Source: Treponema medium
GTDB taxonomy: Bacteria > Spirochaetota > Spirochaetia > Treponematales > Treponemataceae
DNA length: 64,000 nucleotides
Direction: 5' to 3'
NCBI RefSeq assembly: GCF_017161265.1
Contig: NZ_CP031393.1
Span: 1,984,001 to 2,048,000 of the forward strand
Shown here: in pieces, positions 8,956-17,331 of the stretch
Numbering within the stretch: the first letter of the stretch is position 1
Layout of the letters: each line of letters starts with the position of its first letter
The notes under the pieces: model-generated
Told to the model about the DNA's origin: nothing
Databases searched by the model: none
What the model saw: only the letters and a program-made list of their open reading frames with translations
Made by a program: the position numbers and the translations under genes

Positions 8956-9543
8956 ATGCAGCTAATCGATAAAATCAAAGAAATTGAAAAGTATATATGC
9001 AAGCATTTTGAAGAATGGGATTTGGATGATCCTGTCGAAGAAGAATATCTGAACGACTATCAGGAAATTTCGGGAGCTTCCGAAGAAGAGCTATCAGTAT
9101 TTGAGAAGAAGTTCGGTATAACTTTGCTGGAAGACTTCAAAGAACTTTACCGATATAAAAATGGAAGTAAATACTTAAGTATTTTACCCTGTGTTATAGA
9201 TGAAATAGAAATGCCGTTTAATCTGATGAGCTTACAGGCTGTAACAAGCACAAAAGAACATTTTCAAAACAGAGATGCGCTCTTAACGGAATTTACGGAT
9301 TATTTTACAAACGAAGATATTGAAAATATGAAGGACAACAGGATTAAACCCTATCTCTTTAATAAAAAATGGATTCCCTTTGCCGAATACTGTGACAGCT
9401 GCTTTCTGATGTTGGATTTTGATCCGGATACAGCGGGAAAAGAAGGTCAGATTATCTGCTATATACATGATCCTGATAAAGTGGTTTATGCAGCGCCGAG
9501 TATTACGGAATTGGTTTCCAGTATATTTGAAGAGATTAATTGA
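8956..9543 (+). CDS. SMI1/KNR4 (SUKH) family immunity-type protein
   Basis: This 195-residue protein spans the SUKH fold. It has the leading helix, then 'GASEEELSVFEKKFGITL' followed by 'LYRYKNGSKY', a central strand 'KWIPFAEYCDSCFLMLDF', and the end 'VVYAAPSITELVSSIFEEIN'. These are the standard family landmarks in the standard order and at standard length. SUKH proteins bind and neutralise polymorphic toxins, often nucleases. 'taggag' lies 10 bases before the ATG. It opens a long plus-strand block running to 17294. Confidence 0.85.
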   Translation: MQLIDKIKEIEKYICKHFEEWDLDDPVEEEYLNDYQEISGASEEELSVFEKKFGITLLEDFKELYRYKNGSKYLSILPCVIDEIEMPFNLMSLQAVTSTKEHFQNRDALLTEFTDYFTNEDIENMKDNRIKPYLFNKKWIPFAEYCDSCFLMLDFDPDTAGKEGQIICYIHDPDKVVYAAPSITELVSSIFEEIN

Positions 9544-9590
9544 GACAAGCTAACTTTATGATGTGAAAATAGTTGAAAGGAAAATGTCAA

Positions 9591-10052
9591 ATGCTAAAGA
9601 TCGGAGGAAATCATACGTTTGAAGATGACTGGAATGGAAGACAGAGCTGTCTGATGTATTTCAAAAAAGATGGTTCTGCATCATGGTCAGTAGATGTCGG
9701 ATTTGCTAAAGGTAATTTTAGGGGCGAAACAATAGCACCTTCTATTTGCATAAATCGGATAGGTACAAACAAAAACTCAGCAGCAGAATTAATTGGAGAA
9801 TCCTTTTCTGTAATGACGATAGAAGAAAGCGATGATAGAGAAGATTCATTTTACATTTATGAACACGAACCGATAGTTTCATACAAATTAAAAATTCTTG
9901 AAATAAGGAATAGCAAGGCTCATATCCAATGCAGCGGAATATTAATAGTGGATGGATATGCTGAACCCTATGAACAGGAAAAATTTGAAATCGATAGTTG
10001 GATACCTGTTATTCGTGCGGAGGATTTAATACCCCGACGCTCTGCGTCGTAA
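9591..10052 (+). CDS. Hypothetical protein whose C-terminus is encoded by repeat A
   Basis: ATG 9591 follows 'aaagga' at 9576-9581. The first ~141 residues look like a compact beta-rich domain ('LKIGGNHTFEDDWNGRQSC', later 'IQCSGILIVDGYAEP'). The last 14 residues, 'IRAEDLIPRRSAS' with the stop, are encoded by repeat A, which begins at 10011. The native end has therefore been replaced or extended by the repeat. Family and function are not recognised. Confidence 0.6.
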   Translation: MLKIGGNHTFEDDWNGRQSCLMYFKKDGSASWSVDVGFAKGNFRGETIAPSICINRIGTNKNSAAELIGESFSVMTIEESDDREDSFYIYEHEPIVSYKLKILEIRNSKAHIQCSGILIVDGYAEPYEQEKFEIDSWIPVIRAEDLIPRRSAS

Positions 10053-10129
10053 CAAAGGGTATTAAAGCCGACTGCAACCACCTTATGAGAACAACATACC
10101 CCGACATTTGTGTCGGGGTATGTTGATTG
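10011..10129 (+). repeat. Repeat A, full copy
   Basis: The element is built from hairpins. An outer pair 'tttaatacc'/'gggtattaaa' encloses 'cgacgc'/'gcgtcg'; then comes a linker 'gccgactgcaaccacctta' and a perfect 13-bp stem 'acataccccgaca'/'tgtcggggtatgt'. The end is 'gttgatt'. The copy at 20514-20649 keeps both halves but has different stem bases in the second hairpin, so pairing is kept while sequence drifts. The element overlaps the 3' end of the preceding gene. Confidence 0.8.
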
Positions 10130-10189
10130 AATCGGTTAAGGACTGGGAAAAATTCGTATTATAGGAAAAGTTAGGCGAGCGGAGGAACT

Positions 10190-10768
10190 ATGAACGAGAT
10201 TGAGAAATATAGAATATTGAGTGCAGGAAAGGCCTTTGGTCACCGTGCCAAAATTGCTTTGTTGTTGCTTGATAGCCGCACAGCCTATGAAGAACTTAAA
10301 GAGGAAGCGGCTCAAACTTCAGTTGCCGGAAGTTACGGTTGTGCCGGAGGTTTTCCATCCGAAATACTTGAAAGAATAATAACAGAATTGATATGCCGCG
10401 ATACCCGCAACACCTGGTATTTGCCTGACAATGTAAAATTTTGGGACAGGCGTTTCGGCAGTCTGTTTGAGACCAAGTTTTTTTGCTATGATGATGATGT
10501 AGAAACGTGGAGTAAGATACTTTACAAATTCTTTGTAAAACTCAAGTGGATGCCGAAAAGAGAAGATTATACTTCAACAAAAAGCTATAATAACGTTTGG
10601 GGATATTTTGCAGAACTTTTAGCGGTTGTGAAACAAAATAATCATCCCGAATTTGATAAGTATTATGAAATTGCAATCAAAAACGGAATGAATGCAGTGA
10701 TTTTGGAAAGAAAGTTAAAAGAACTGTCTGAAATAAAACAGTCCTTTATCGAGTTTAAAACAATTTGA
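10190..10768 (+). CDS. Hypothetical protein
   Basis: This is a 192-residue, mostly helical, soluble protein with 'YGCAGGFPSEILERIITELI' in the first half and a basic-aromatic 'WSKILYKFFVKLKWMPKRED' in the second. I do not recognise a family. A strong ribosome site, 'gcggagg', precedes ATG 10190. It lies between repeat A and an LRR gene in the immunity-type block. Confidence 0.65.
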   Translation: MNEIEKYRILSAGKAFGHRAKIALLLLDSRTAYEELKEEAAQTSVAGSYGCAGGFPSEILERIITELICRDTRNTWYLPDNVKFWDRRFGSLFETKFFCYDDDVETWSKILYKFFVKLKWMPKREDYTSTKSYNNVWGYFAELLAVVKQNNHPEFDKYYEIAIKNGMNAVILERKLKELSEIKQSFIEFKTI

Positions 10769-10851
10769 ACTAAAAAACGAATTTGATGAATGATGGATTA
10801 GTCGCATTTATAGTAGTGAACTGACTGTTATGTGAATATGGGAGAATAATT

Positions 10852-11550
10852 ATGAATTACTATAATTGGAATGCAAAATGGGCAGGAAACTCTATTACAG
10901 AGTTAAAAGATTATACAGAAGAAGAAATTTTAAAGTTATATTGCTACGGATTATCTGAAGAAAAATATCCTTTAAAAAAAGACAGAGATAACATTTTAAA
11001 AAGCTGGATAGATTATTTTAACAATACAAAAACAAACATTAAAAAGCTTTTAGTAACAGGTATTGTAAATCAGAAGTTATTGGAAGCGATATGTAATCAA
11101 ACGTCACTTGAAGAACTCGTTATATTTCAGGGCAATTTCTCGGACATACAGTGTATTACAAAATTAAAAAACTTAAAGGCTCTTTCAATATATGCTTCAT
11201 CAAGAGTAAAAAGTTTGTATTCCATAGGCGAAATACAAAATTTAGAAGTGCTTATATTATCTAACTTCACCGGCATAACGGATTATTCGCCGTTGGGCAA
11301 ATTAAAAAATCTTAAACAACTGGGAATTCATAGTTCTATGGGAAATATAATTAAAGTAGATTCTTTTGATTTTTTAAAAAGTTTGAAGAATATTAAAAAT
11401 CTTCATACAACGGGATTTAGGCTATTGAATGGAGATTATTCGCCTGTTTTAGAACTTGAAAAATTAGAATCCCTATCTGTTAATATGCCTGCTTATGACT
11501 ACAAAATATGGAATGATAGGTTTGCAGAAAAGTTTAAAGATATTCCATAA
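10852..11550 (+). CDS. Leucine-rich repeat protein, cytosolic
   Basis: The product is 232 residues with no signal peptide. After a helical N-terminal 45 residues, LRR units follow: 'TNIKKLLVTG', 'TSLEELVIFQGNFSDIQCI', 'LKNLKALSIYASSRV', 'IQNLEVLILSNFTGI' and 'LKNLKQLGIHSS'. The spacing is about 22 residues, internalin-like. Cytosolic LRR proteins of this size occur among immunity genes; a binding role is inferred. The next gene begins 46 bases after the stop. Confidence 0.7.
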   Translation: MNYYNWNAKWAGNSITELKDYTEEEILKLYCYGLSEEKYPLKKDRDNILKSWIDYFNNTKTNIKKLLVTGIVNQKLLEAICNQTSLEELVIFQGNFSDIQCITKLKNLKALSIYASSRVKSLYSIGEIQNLEVLILSNFTGITDYSPLGKLKNLKQLGIHSSMGNIIKVDSFDFLKSLKNIKNLHTTGFRLLNGDYSPVLELEKLESLSVNMPAYDYKIWNDRFAEKFKDIP

Positions 11551-11596
11551 AATGACCATGTTCGTTAGTTTGTATTTATATAATTTTAAAACCGAG

Positions 11597-11980
11597 ATGA
11601 TAATGATTACCGAATGGATAGAAAGAATAAAGCGAAAACATAATTGTAAAGCACATTTTGGAAATGATAGTTTTCAAATGAAAGACTGTATCGTAGCTCC
11701 AGTCCACCTGATTCCGGAGGAGATTTATGATAATCAAGAGTTTGATTTCTATGTCAAAACAAAATATGATGTTTACCTGCTCCGTATTACAAATAATGAA
11801 TCTAAGTGCGGGATTATTTATCCGGCAAAACTGAATGGTATTATATATATCGTAAGCAATTTACCTATTAGCAAAAACAATATAATTGAATCTATTCAAA
11901 AAACATTAAATCGATTAGAGGAATATGGCTTTCCAAATTTAAAGAACTCAAAATGCAAAATCGCATTTCAAATGGAGTAA
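11597..11980 (+). CDS. Hypothetical protein, parent of a later broken copy
   Basis: This is a 127-residue protein starting 'MIMITEWIERIKRKHNCKAH' and ending 'LKNSKCKIAFQME'. A longer in-frame start inside the LRR gene is less likely. No strong ribosome site is visible, so the start is uncertain. Part of the gene (about 11808-11847, encoding 'CGIIYPAKLNGIIY') is repeated at about 15069-15108, where it is joined directly to a copy of the next gene. No family is recognised. Confidence 0.55.
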   Translation: MIMITEWIERIKRKHNCKAHFGNDSFQMKDCIVAPVHLIPEEIYDNQEFDFYVKTKYDVYLLRITNNESKCGIIYPAKLNGIIYIVSNLPISKNNIIESIQKTLNRLEEYGFPNLKNSKCKIAFQME

Positions 11981-11984
11981 TAAA

Positions 11985-12194
11985 TTGAGCACTTACACAA
12001 TGAAAGAAAAAACTTTGGTTACTCTTAAAGATGAAATATCTTTTGAATATCCGTTTTCTGATGATATGCCTATGATTTACTTAGGCGAAATAGCTAATAT
12101 GCCGGAACATGGGATTTTTATAGGTCAATCCGGAAAATGTTATTTTGGGTATCATATTTCAAATTTTAGAGAATTAAGCGAAGATGAGATATAA
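11985..12194 (+). CDS. Small hypothetical protein
   Basis: This 69-residue product is read from a TTG at 11985, supported by 'ggag' at 11973-11976 inside the end of the previous gene. ATG 12000 has no site. The sequence 'MPMIYLGEIANMPEHGIFIG', then 'KCYFGYHISNFRELSEDEI', looks like the end of a SUKH-type beta domain. The 3' two-thirds are copied almost exactly at 15107-15253. Confidence 0.5.
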   Translation: MSTYTMKEKTLVTLKDEISFEYPFSDDMPMIYLGEIANMPEHGIFIGQSGKCYFGYHISNFRELSEDEI

Positions 12195-12229
12195 AATATT
12201 AAGACAGAAAATATTTGGAGAAGTTTACA

Positions 12230-12571
12230 ATGAATAATCAGATGGATTTTGTACTGCCTACTTTATATGATAAATTTTTATTAGAAATAGGAGAGGATGG
12301 AGAATTTACAATAGAGGATACCGGTATCATTTTATATTCAAAGGCGGATTTGGTAGAAAGAAATACTACTTATCAGATAGAAGAATGGGAGCCGGATTTT
12401 TTTATGATTGGACAGGACGGTGACTTGGCTTTCTTTATAAAAAAAGATTATGATGATACTATTTATATGAATGATTTGGGAGCTTTGGGGTCGATTGAAA
12501 TGAAGCGTGTAGCCTCAGATGTATATGAGTTTGTCAAACATTCAGGTGAGGGGATTGATTGGAGGACTTAA
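12230..12571 (+). CDS. SMI1/KNR4 (SUKH) family protein
   Basis: The product is 113 residues from ATG 12230, with 'tggagaag' at 12214-12221. Landmarks are 'FVLPTLYDKFLLEIGEDGEF', then 'GIILYSKADLVERNTTYQI', 'FMIGQDGDLAFFIKKDYDD' and 'YMNDLGALGSIEMKRVASD'. It is a short SUKH-fold protein of the immunity class. Its TAA stop overlaps the next ATG by one base (TAATG), so the two are translationally coupled. Confidence 0.8.
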   Translation: MNNQMDFVLPTLYDKFLLEIGEDGEFTIEDTGIILYSKADLVERNTTYQIEEWEPDFFMIGQDGDLAFFIKKDYDDTIYMNDLGALGSIEMKRVASDVYEFVKHSGEGIDWRT

Positions 12572-13419
12572 TGGAATTAATTGAATACATGCGGCTAAGA
12601 AATAAAATGACACAAAAAGAATGGGAAGACTCTTTTGAGAAAAAGAAACGAGAGATTATTGTTCTAAGACACGAAGGCGGCGGAAGTTTGAGAAACGGTT
12701 TTTGGGACTGGGCTGCTTATTTCTTAGCTTATGTGGACTGTGAAACAGGTGAACTGCATAAAGAAGAAGGGCGTATAGTATTTCCTGTCACAGATAAAGA
12801 AAATTTGCCATATCAATTTGAAGACGAAACCATTTACAAATTAAAGGTGCGTGCAAAACTGCCAGAGGAAGTTCCAAACGGTGCTTTGCCAATAAAAAAC
12901 CATTTTTTAGTTGTGGAAGTTCTTGAAAAAGATGTAGCGTGTCCGGAACTTGAAGAAATACTTGCAGAGTATAGAAAACCTGTAATTTTACAGGATGATA
13001 TCTTGGGTGAGTTAACTTATGATAAGCCTCTTAAAAGTTTTGAGGGAAACATACTTTGGCTTGGTGGCAAGGTACATATTTCCTTATATGTAGATAAGGA
13101 TAATAAATCAGGAATAACAAAGGCAAAAAAAGCTCTGAAAATACTGGTTTCAGAACAGGAAAAATGGGATGCAGACCTGCGTAGTTTTGCTGCCCAAAAG
13201 CTTACAAAACTTGCCTGTGAATGGGCAGAATCTGATGAAGAAGCTGCTGAAATTACAGCAGAAAGTTTTGCAAAAAGAATTAGTCTAAGTTTGATTTGGA
13301 TGACATCGGGAGGTTCATTTTCTGCTTATTTTGATGATGATGACCTTTTCTTCGGGCATAGCATAACGGTTTGCGGCAGCCCTAAGAAGGGAGTTGTGTC
13401 GGCTGATATAGAGGGATGA
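12571..13419 (+). CDS. DUF2262 domain protein
   Basis: The product is 282 residues. The C-terminal part (about 120-280) is DUF2262: 'PVILQDDILGELTYDKPLKS' followed by 'FEGNILWLGGKVHISLYVD', a central helix rich in Trp and Ala, and 'AYFDDDDLFFGHSITVCGS' near the end. The N-terminal 115 residues form a beta-rich domain often paired with it. DUF2262 proteins have no known reaction and occur in immunity arrays. 'ggagg' precedes ATG 12571, which overlaps the SUKH stop. Confidence 0.8.
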   Translation: MELIEYMRLRNKMTQKEWEDSFEKKKREIIVLRHEGGGSLRNGFWDWAAYFLAYVDCETGELHKEEGRIVFPVTDKENLPYQFEDETIYKLKVRAKLPEEVPNGALPIKNHFLVVEVLEKDVACPELEEILAEYRKPVILQDDILGELTYDKPLKSFEGNILWLGGKVHISLYVDKDNKSGITKAKKALKILVSEQEKWDADLRSFAAQKLTKLACEWAESDEEAAEITAESFAKRISLSLIWMTSGGSFSAYFDDDDLFFGHSITVCGSPKKGVVSADIEG

Positions 13420-13446
13420 AAGCAGATACAATATAAGGAGGACACA

Positions 13447-13854
13447 ATGGAGTTTATAGTAGCTGAGGAAGGTGTTCCTCAAAGTATCGGTTGTGAAGGG
13501 GCAACGTTTGCATATTATGGGAGTGAAATAGAATTTCACTATGAAACAGTGCCGCCGCATGGGGATGATATTTTTTCTGCAAAATTACCGCTGTTAAATA
13601 TTAAACTTCCATTTTGGATGTATGGAAGAAATCTGATATTTTTAAATGCGTATTATTTACTGGCGGAAACAGTAAAAAAAGGCACTTGGGATCCCATAAC
13701 AAGCATGCTTATCAATATCCATACAGGAAAATATGCAAGTTTTGAACACTGGTACAACAACATATCAGTTAAGGAAAAAGAAGTTGAATTAAAAAATGAT
13801 TATGATGGAAAATCTATGGTTTTAAAAGATGTTAATGGCCTTAAGCGGGTTTAG
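13447..13854 (+). CDS. Hypothetical beta-rich protein
   Basis: This 135-residue protein begins 'MEFIVAEEGVPQSIGCEGAT' and has a central hydrophobic helix, 'LIFLNAYYLLAETV'. A very strong ribosome site, 'aaggagga', lies before ATG 13447, and the gene is 27 bases after DUF2262, so it is probably in the same operon. No family is recognised. Confidence 0.65.
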   Translation: MEFIVAEEGVPQSIGCEGATFAYYGSEIEFHYETVPPHGDDIFSAKLPLLNIKLPFWMYGRNLIFLNAYYLLAETVKKGTWDPITSMLINIHTGKYASFEHWYNNISVKEKEVELKNDYDGKSMVLKDVNGLKRV

Positions 13855-13899
13855 AAATGTAAAATATACAAGTGTCAAATACTTTTGATACTCACATAG

Positions 13900-13905
13900 T
13901 ATAAT
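13900..13905 (+). promoter_or_regulatory. Candidate -10 box for the ankyrin gene
   Basis: TATAAT at 13900-13905 in 'catagtataatggaaac' lies 42 bases before ATG 13947. No good -35 box is visible at 16-18 bases. It resembles the promoters near 8813 and 30087. Confidence 0.4.
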
Positions 13906-13946
13906 GGAAACTTAATAATTTGGAATTATAACTAAGGAGAAGAATA

Positions 13947-15011
13947 ATGGCAAAGAAAAGAATTACCTTACCTAAAAATTTTGATGAACTGATTACAGGA
14001 GGAGATATTGAAGCTCTTAAAGCTGTCTATGATAAATGTGAGCTTACCGCTCATAACGGTAGATACAGCCTCAATACGGCGCTTCATTATGGCGGTGTTC
14101 CTGATGAACTTGTTATCTGGCTTGTAGAACAGGGTTTAGATGTAAATACTCCTGATTATTATGGGCGTACGCCATTATATAAACATGCCACACTGGGGAG
14201 AGATACTGTAAAACTGCTATATGAATTAGGCGGAGATATACAAAAACCTGATCAATACGGAAGTACGCCCTTGCACACAGCAGCAGGGTTTTTCCGACCT
14301 AAGATAGTGAGTTTTTTGATTGAAAAAGGTGCAGATGTTAATGCAAAAAATGATATGGGGCGAACTCCGTTAGTCGAAGCCCTTGCTACTTGCAGAAATA
14401 TTAATATTGTACAGGCGGCAGAAATTGCAGAAATGCTGATAAAGGCGGGTGCTGAGGTAGTGCCTGAAATGGTTGAAAGAGTCGAAATAATCGGTAAGGA
14501 TTTTGAATTTCACAGAGAAAACTTTAATAAAGATTATCTTACTGAAACAGAAGCGGAGCTTGAAAAACTCTATGTACTATTTGATGTAAAGCCTGCTCCA
14601 AAACGTAAGATACATGACGGAGTTTCTCCTATTATTGTAAAGACAGGTTCTTGGAAGAAACAATACGATGAACTCTGGGATATGCTTATTCCTTCAAGCG
14701 GAGCTGCAAAAACAGTACAAGGCGAAGTCATCCGTATAACAGGCAGGGTGCAGGATGAGCTATACAGAAACGGCGGAGTAAACTGGGATAAAGATTATAG
14801 AAATATGCTTAATACCCTGCCAAATCATTTTGCTTCAGGCACGCCGCTTTCTGAGGAAGAACTGAAAGAGACCAAAGATCTTATTTCAAGCATACGTACA
14901 AACGGTGAGGATGAAGATGCTATAACAGAGCGTTTGCGTGAACTTTCGGTTCTCTGGGTATTGTTAAATCCTACTCCTATTCCTTTAGGAAAAACAAATT
15001 ATAACAGATGA
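13947..15011 (+). CDS. Ankyrin-repeat protein
   Basis: The product is 354 residues. Residues about 10-160 are ankyrin repeats: 'LNTALHYGGVPDELVIWLVE', 'DYYGRTPLYKHATLG', 'DQYGSTPLHTAAGF' and 'NDMGRTPLVEALAT'. The C-terminal 190 residues are helical and unassigned ('WDMLIPSSGAAKTVQGEVIR', later 'LRELSVLWVLLNPTPIPLG'). Ankyrin proteins with such a tail act as immunity partners in several polymorphic-toxin loci; here that is inferred. 'aaggagaag' precedes ATG 13947. Confidence 0.8.
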   Translation: MAKKRITLPKNFDELITGGDIEALKAVYDKCELTAHNGRYSLNTALHYGGVPDELVIWLVEQGLDVNTPDYYGRTPLYKHATLGRDTVKLLYELGGDIQKPDQYGSTPLHTAAGFFRPKIVSFLIEKGADVNAKNDMGRTPLVEALATCRNINIVQAAEIAEMLIKAGAEVVPEMVERVEIIGKDFEFHRENFNKDYLTETEAELEKLYVLFDVKPAPKRKIHDGVSPIIVKTGSWKKQYDELWDMLIPSSGAAKTVQGEVIRITGRVQDELYRNGGVNWDKDYRNMLNTLPNHFASGTPLSEEELKETKDLISSIRTNGEDEDAITERLRELSVLWVLLNPTPIPLGKTNYNR

Positions 15012-15068
15012 TTGAGAATATAAACTTATAAAAATAGTTCTTTGAGGCGGCAAAAATAATGAAGCACA

Positions 15069-15253
15069 GTGCGAGATTATTTATCCGGCAAAAATGAATG
15101 GTATTATATCCGTTTTCTGATGACATGCCTATGGTTTACTTAGGCGAGATAGCTAATATGCCGGAACATGGAATTTTTATAGGTCAATCCGGAAAATGTT
15201 ATTTTGGGTATCATATTTCAAATTTTAGAGAATTAAGCGAAGATGAGATATAA
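15069..15253 (+). pseudogene. Partial duplicate joining pieces of two upstream genes
   Basis: The first ~40 bases repeat about 11808-11847. The sequence then jumps, at a shared 'tatat', to a copy of about 12045-12194, including its stop codon. About 200 bases between the two source points are missing. The joined piece has no intact start. The copy keeps near-identity to the source, so the event is recent. Confidence 0.75.
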
Positions 15254-15317
15254 ATAGGTAATGACGACATATTGACGTTGCACGAAATAATGAACATACT
15301 ATTTAAGAATAGAGGGA

Positions 15318-15432
15318 TATTCCCAATATAATCACAGCATCAGCAATAGAAGAAGGTAAGAAAATGGTTTGTGATGATACCGTAAAAGGACATTCAAATA
15401 TGTATGATTTTTTGAAAGCATTGGAAAAATAA
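15318..15432 (+). pseudogene. Short C-terminal gene remnant
   Basis: An open frame without a start ends at TAA 15430-15432, directly before the next ATG. It reads 'IITASAIEEGKKMVCDD', then 'HSNMYDFLKALEK', like the closing helix of a SUKH-type protein. The stretch 15254-15317 shows nothing. Low confidence. Confidence 0.3.
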
Positions 15433-15433
15433 A

Positions 15434-16138
15434 ATGGATATGAATCAATACTTGCAAGAGACTACAATGCTGGATTTTTCAAATCCGGACATTCAAAAAT
15501 TAATAGAAGTAAAACATTGGAAGGAACAAAATAAATTTGACTGCCTTAAAGCTATTTATAACTTTGTAAGAGATGATATCGCATTCGGGTATAATACAGA
15601 TGATGGTATCAGCGCATCTAAAGTTCTTAAGGACGGATACGGTCAATGCAATACAAAAGGAACACTCTTCATGGCTTTGTTGCGTGCCTGCGAAATTCCT
15701 TGTCGAGTTCATGGTTTTACCATAGACAAACAATTACAGAAAGGAGTAATGAGCGGATTTGTTTATAAAAATGCGCCGCAGAATATATTTCACAGTTGGG
15801 TTGAAGTGTATTTTGAGGATAAGTGGTATGAACTTGAAGCCTTTATACTGGATCAAAAGTATTTATCAAAACTGCAAAAACAATTTGCAAACTGCACCGG
15901 TTTTTTCTGCGGTTATGGTGTGGCGGTAAAAGATTTCCGGCATCCAATAATTGATTTTGACAGGAACAACACGTACATACAAAGCGAAGGAATTACTCAA
16001 GATTTTGGAGTATGGAATTCTCCTGATGAATTGTTGAAACATCATCATCAGGAAGTGTCAGGAATAAAAGCCTTTGCTTACAAACATTTAGGAAGGTATT
16101 TGATGAACTGCAATGTAAAGAAAATAAGGAATACCTGA
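15434..16138 (+). CDS. Transglutaminase-like cysteine protease-fold protein
   Basis: This 234-residue protein has the transglutaminase core: 'GYGQCNTKGTLFMALLRACE' supplies the catalytic Cys, 'FHSWVEVYFEDKWYELEAFI' the His, and a downstream Asp-containing strand completes the triad. The N-terminus 'LKAIYNFVRDDIAFGYN' is typical of the family. It has no signal peptide, so it acts in the cytosol. Substrates are unknown. In an immunity locus it could be a toxin-like or modifying enzyme. Its 3' end has a degenerate copy at about 32508-32575. Confidence 0.8.
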   Translation: MDMNQYLQETTMLDFSNPDIQKLIEVKHWKEQNKFDCLKAIYNFVRDDIAFGYNTDDGISASKVLKDGYGQCNTKGTLFMALLRACEIPCRVHGFTIDKQLQKGVMSGFVYKNAPQNIFHSWVEVYFEDKWYELEAFILDQKYLSKLQKQFANCTGFFCGYGVAVKDFRHPIIDFDRNNTYIQSEGITQDFGVWNSPDELLKHHHQEVSGIKAFAYKHLGRYLMNCNVKKIRNT

Positions 16139-16170
16139 ATTACGGGTTAGTAAAGATAGGAAAGAAACCT

Positions 16171-16386
16171 ATGACAGATAACTATATTACGTTCAGACTC
16201 TATGTGCCGATCGGTATAATGACCTTCTTAATCGTTATGTTGTTTTTTCACAGGCACCATACGCTTAAATACTTATACATCGTCAACTTCTTCTGCCTGC
16301 TTGCGGCTGTATTCGTCTATCTTATTTTTAGAAAATATCCTGTAGGATATGAGTATCCTAATTTATACAGGGAATTTTATCACTGA
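16171..16386 (+). CDS. Small two-helix membrane protein
   Basis: The product is 71 residues with hydrophobic segments at about 8-27 ('LYVPIGIMTFLIVMLFF') and 35-53 ('LYIVNFFCLLAAVFVYLIF'), then a short polar tail. 'aggaaag' precedes ATG 16171. The last ~20 bases and the following spacer ('gaattttatcactgaaaagc') recur at 31869-31888 inside another membrane-protein gene. No family is recognised. Confidence 0.55.
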   Translation: MTDNYITFRLYVPIGIMTFLIVMLFFHRHHTLKYLYIVNFFCLLAAVFVYLIFRKYPVGYEYPNLYREFYH

Positions 16387-16423
16387 AAAGCGGATAATAT
16401 ATAATTAAAGGAGATTATGAGAA

Positions 16424-17047
16424 ATGGCAATAGACGGTGTAAAAATTATAGACAGTGACGATGGGTATGACATTTACAATACTATAGTAGAACGATATAA
16501 AGACGGTGAAAATATCGACACAATAATTGAAGATATTTTAAATGACGAGAATAATTTTTGTATAGATTCATTTTACACGGAGATTTACTGGACTGCATTC
16601 GCTTATTCTTTGTGGAAGGTCGGACATTTGTCTGAGAAGATAAAGAATAAGGCATTAACAATAATTGCAAAAGGTGCTGATGATTTCTGGCTTGAAATTG
16701 ACGGCAAAGCTTTAAAGCAAAGACAGAAGGCTCTTGATAAACTGGCAGTACAGCTGCAAAGTGAAAATCAGAAACCGATTAAGGTACCGAAGGCAAAAAT
16801 TAAACGAAATCCGTATTTTAACGTGGGAGAAGTGCTTGCAGTTAAATTTGAGAATGAGTACGGCGTCGTTTTTGTTTCAGATATTGATCAGACTCCAAGA
16901 AAAATAGAATATCATTTGGCCTGCACGCGTTTGTTGCAAAAAGATAAGCCGACTATGGATGATTTTTTGAACAGCGAAATTGCCTGTAAGAAACAAAATA
17001 CGGAATATGCTCTGGACACGGATTGCTGGTTTAATCACAAGATTTAA
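16424..17047 (+). CDS. Hypothetical protein, possibly frameshifted at its end
   Basis: The product is 207 residues. A helical N-terminal half ('YDIYNTIVERYKDGENIDTI') is followed by a beta-barrel-like half ('NPYFNVGEVLAVKFENEYGV'), the latter somewhat Imm26-like. 'aaggag' precedes the start. The frame ends at 17045-17047 in an A-rich run, and the +1 frame continues with 'RFKKEIMAGKILFCKIKSNH'. The protein may therefore originally have continued to 17294. Confidence 0.6.
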   Translation: MAIDGVKIIDSDDGYDIYNTIVERYKDGENIDTIIEDILNDENNFCIDSFYTEIYWTAFAYSLWKVGHLSEKIKNKALTIIAKGADDFWLEIDGKALKQRQKALDKLAVQLQSENQKPIKVPKAKIKRNPYFNVGEVLAVKFENEYGVVFVSDIDQTPRKIEYHLACTRLLQKDKPTMDDFLNSEIACKKQNTEYALDTDCWFNHKI

Positions 17048-17057
17048 AAAAGAAATT

Positions 17058-17294
17058 ATGGCCGGTAAAATCTTATTTTGTAAAATCAAATCGAATCATG
17101 ACAAATTGGTAAAGGTTGATATAGGAATTGATAATCGGAAAATATCATTTATATCAAGACTGAAAGAATACAAAACAATTACAGGCGCTACATCCTTCAA
17201 TCCTTTCGGGATAAGCGATATATCAGACATGAGCCGATTATTAATCTTGGGAAGAGAAGTACAAGATCTTATTGAAAAACAAGGGGAAAATTAG
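17058..17294 (+). CDS. Small hypothetical protein or frameshifted tail of the previous gene
   Basis: This is read from ATG 17058 as 78 residues, 'MAGKILFCKIKSNHDKLVKV' followed by 'GIDNRKISFISRLKEYKTI'. No ribosome site is clear, only the A-rich 'aaagaaa'. The frame is open upstream through the end of the previous gene, and one base change in the run at 17043-17051 would fuse the two. I regard it as the likely detached C-terminal domain. Confidence 0.45.
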   Translation: MAGKILFCKIKSNHDKLVKVDIGIDNRKISFISRLKEYKTITGATSFNPFGISDISDMSRLLILGREVQDLIEKQGEN

Positions 17295-17331
17295 ATTGAC
17301 CGGCAGAAATGAATAGCATGTTTACACCTCC

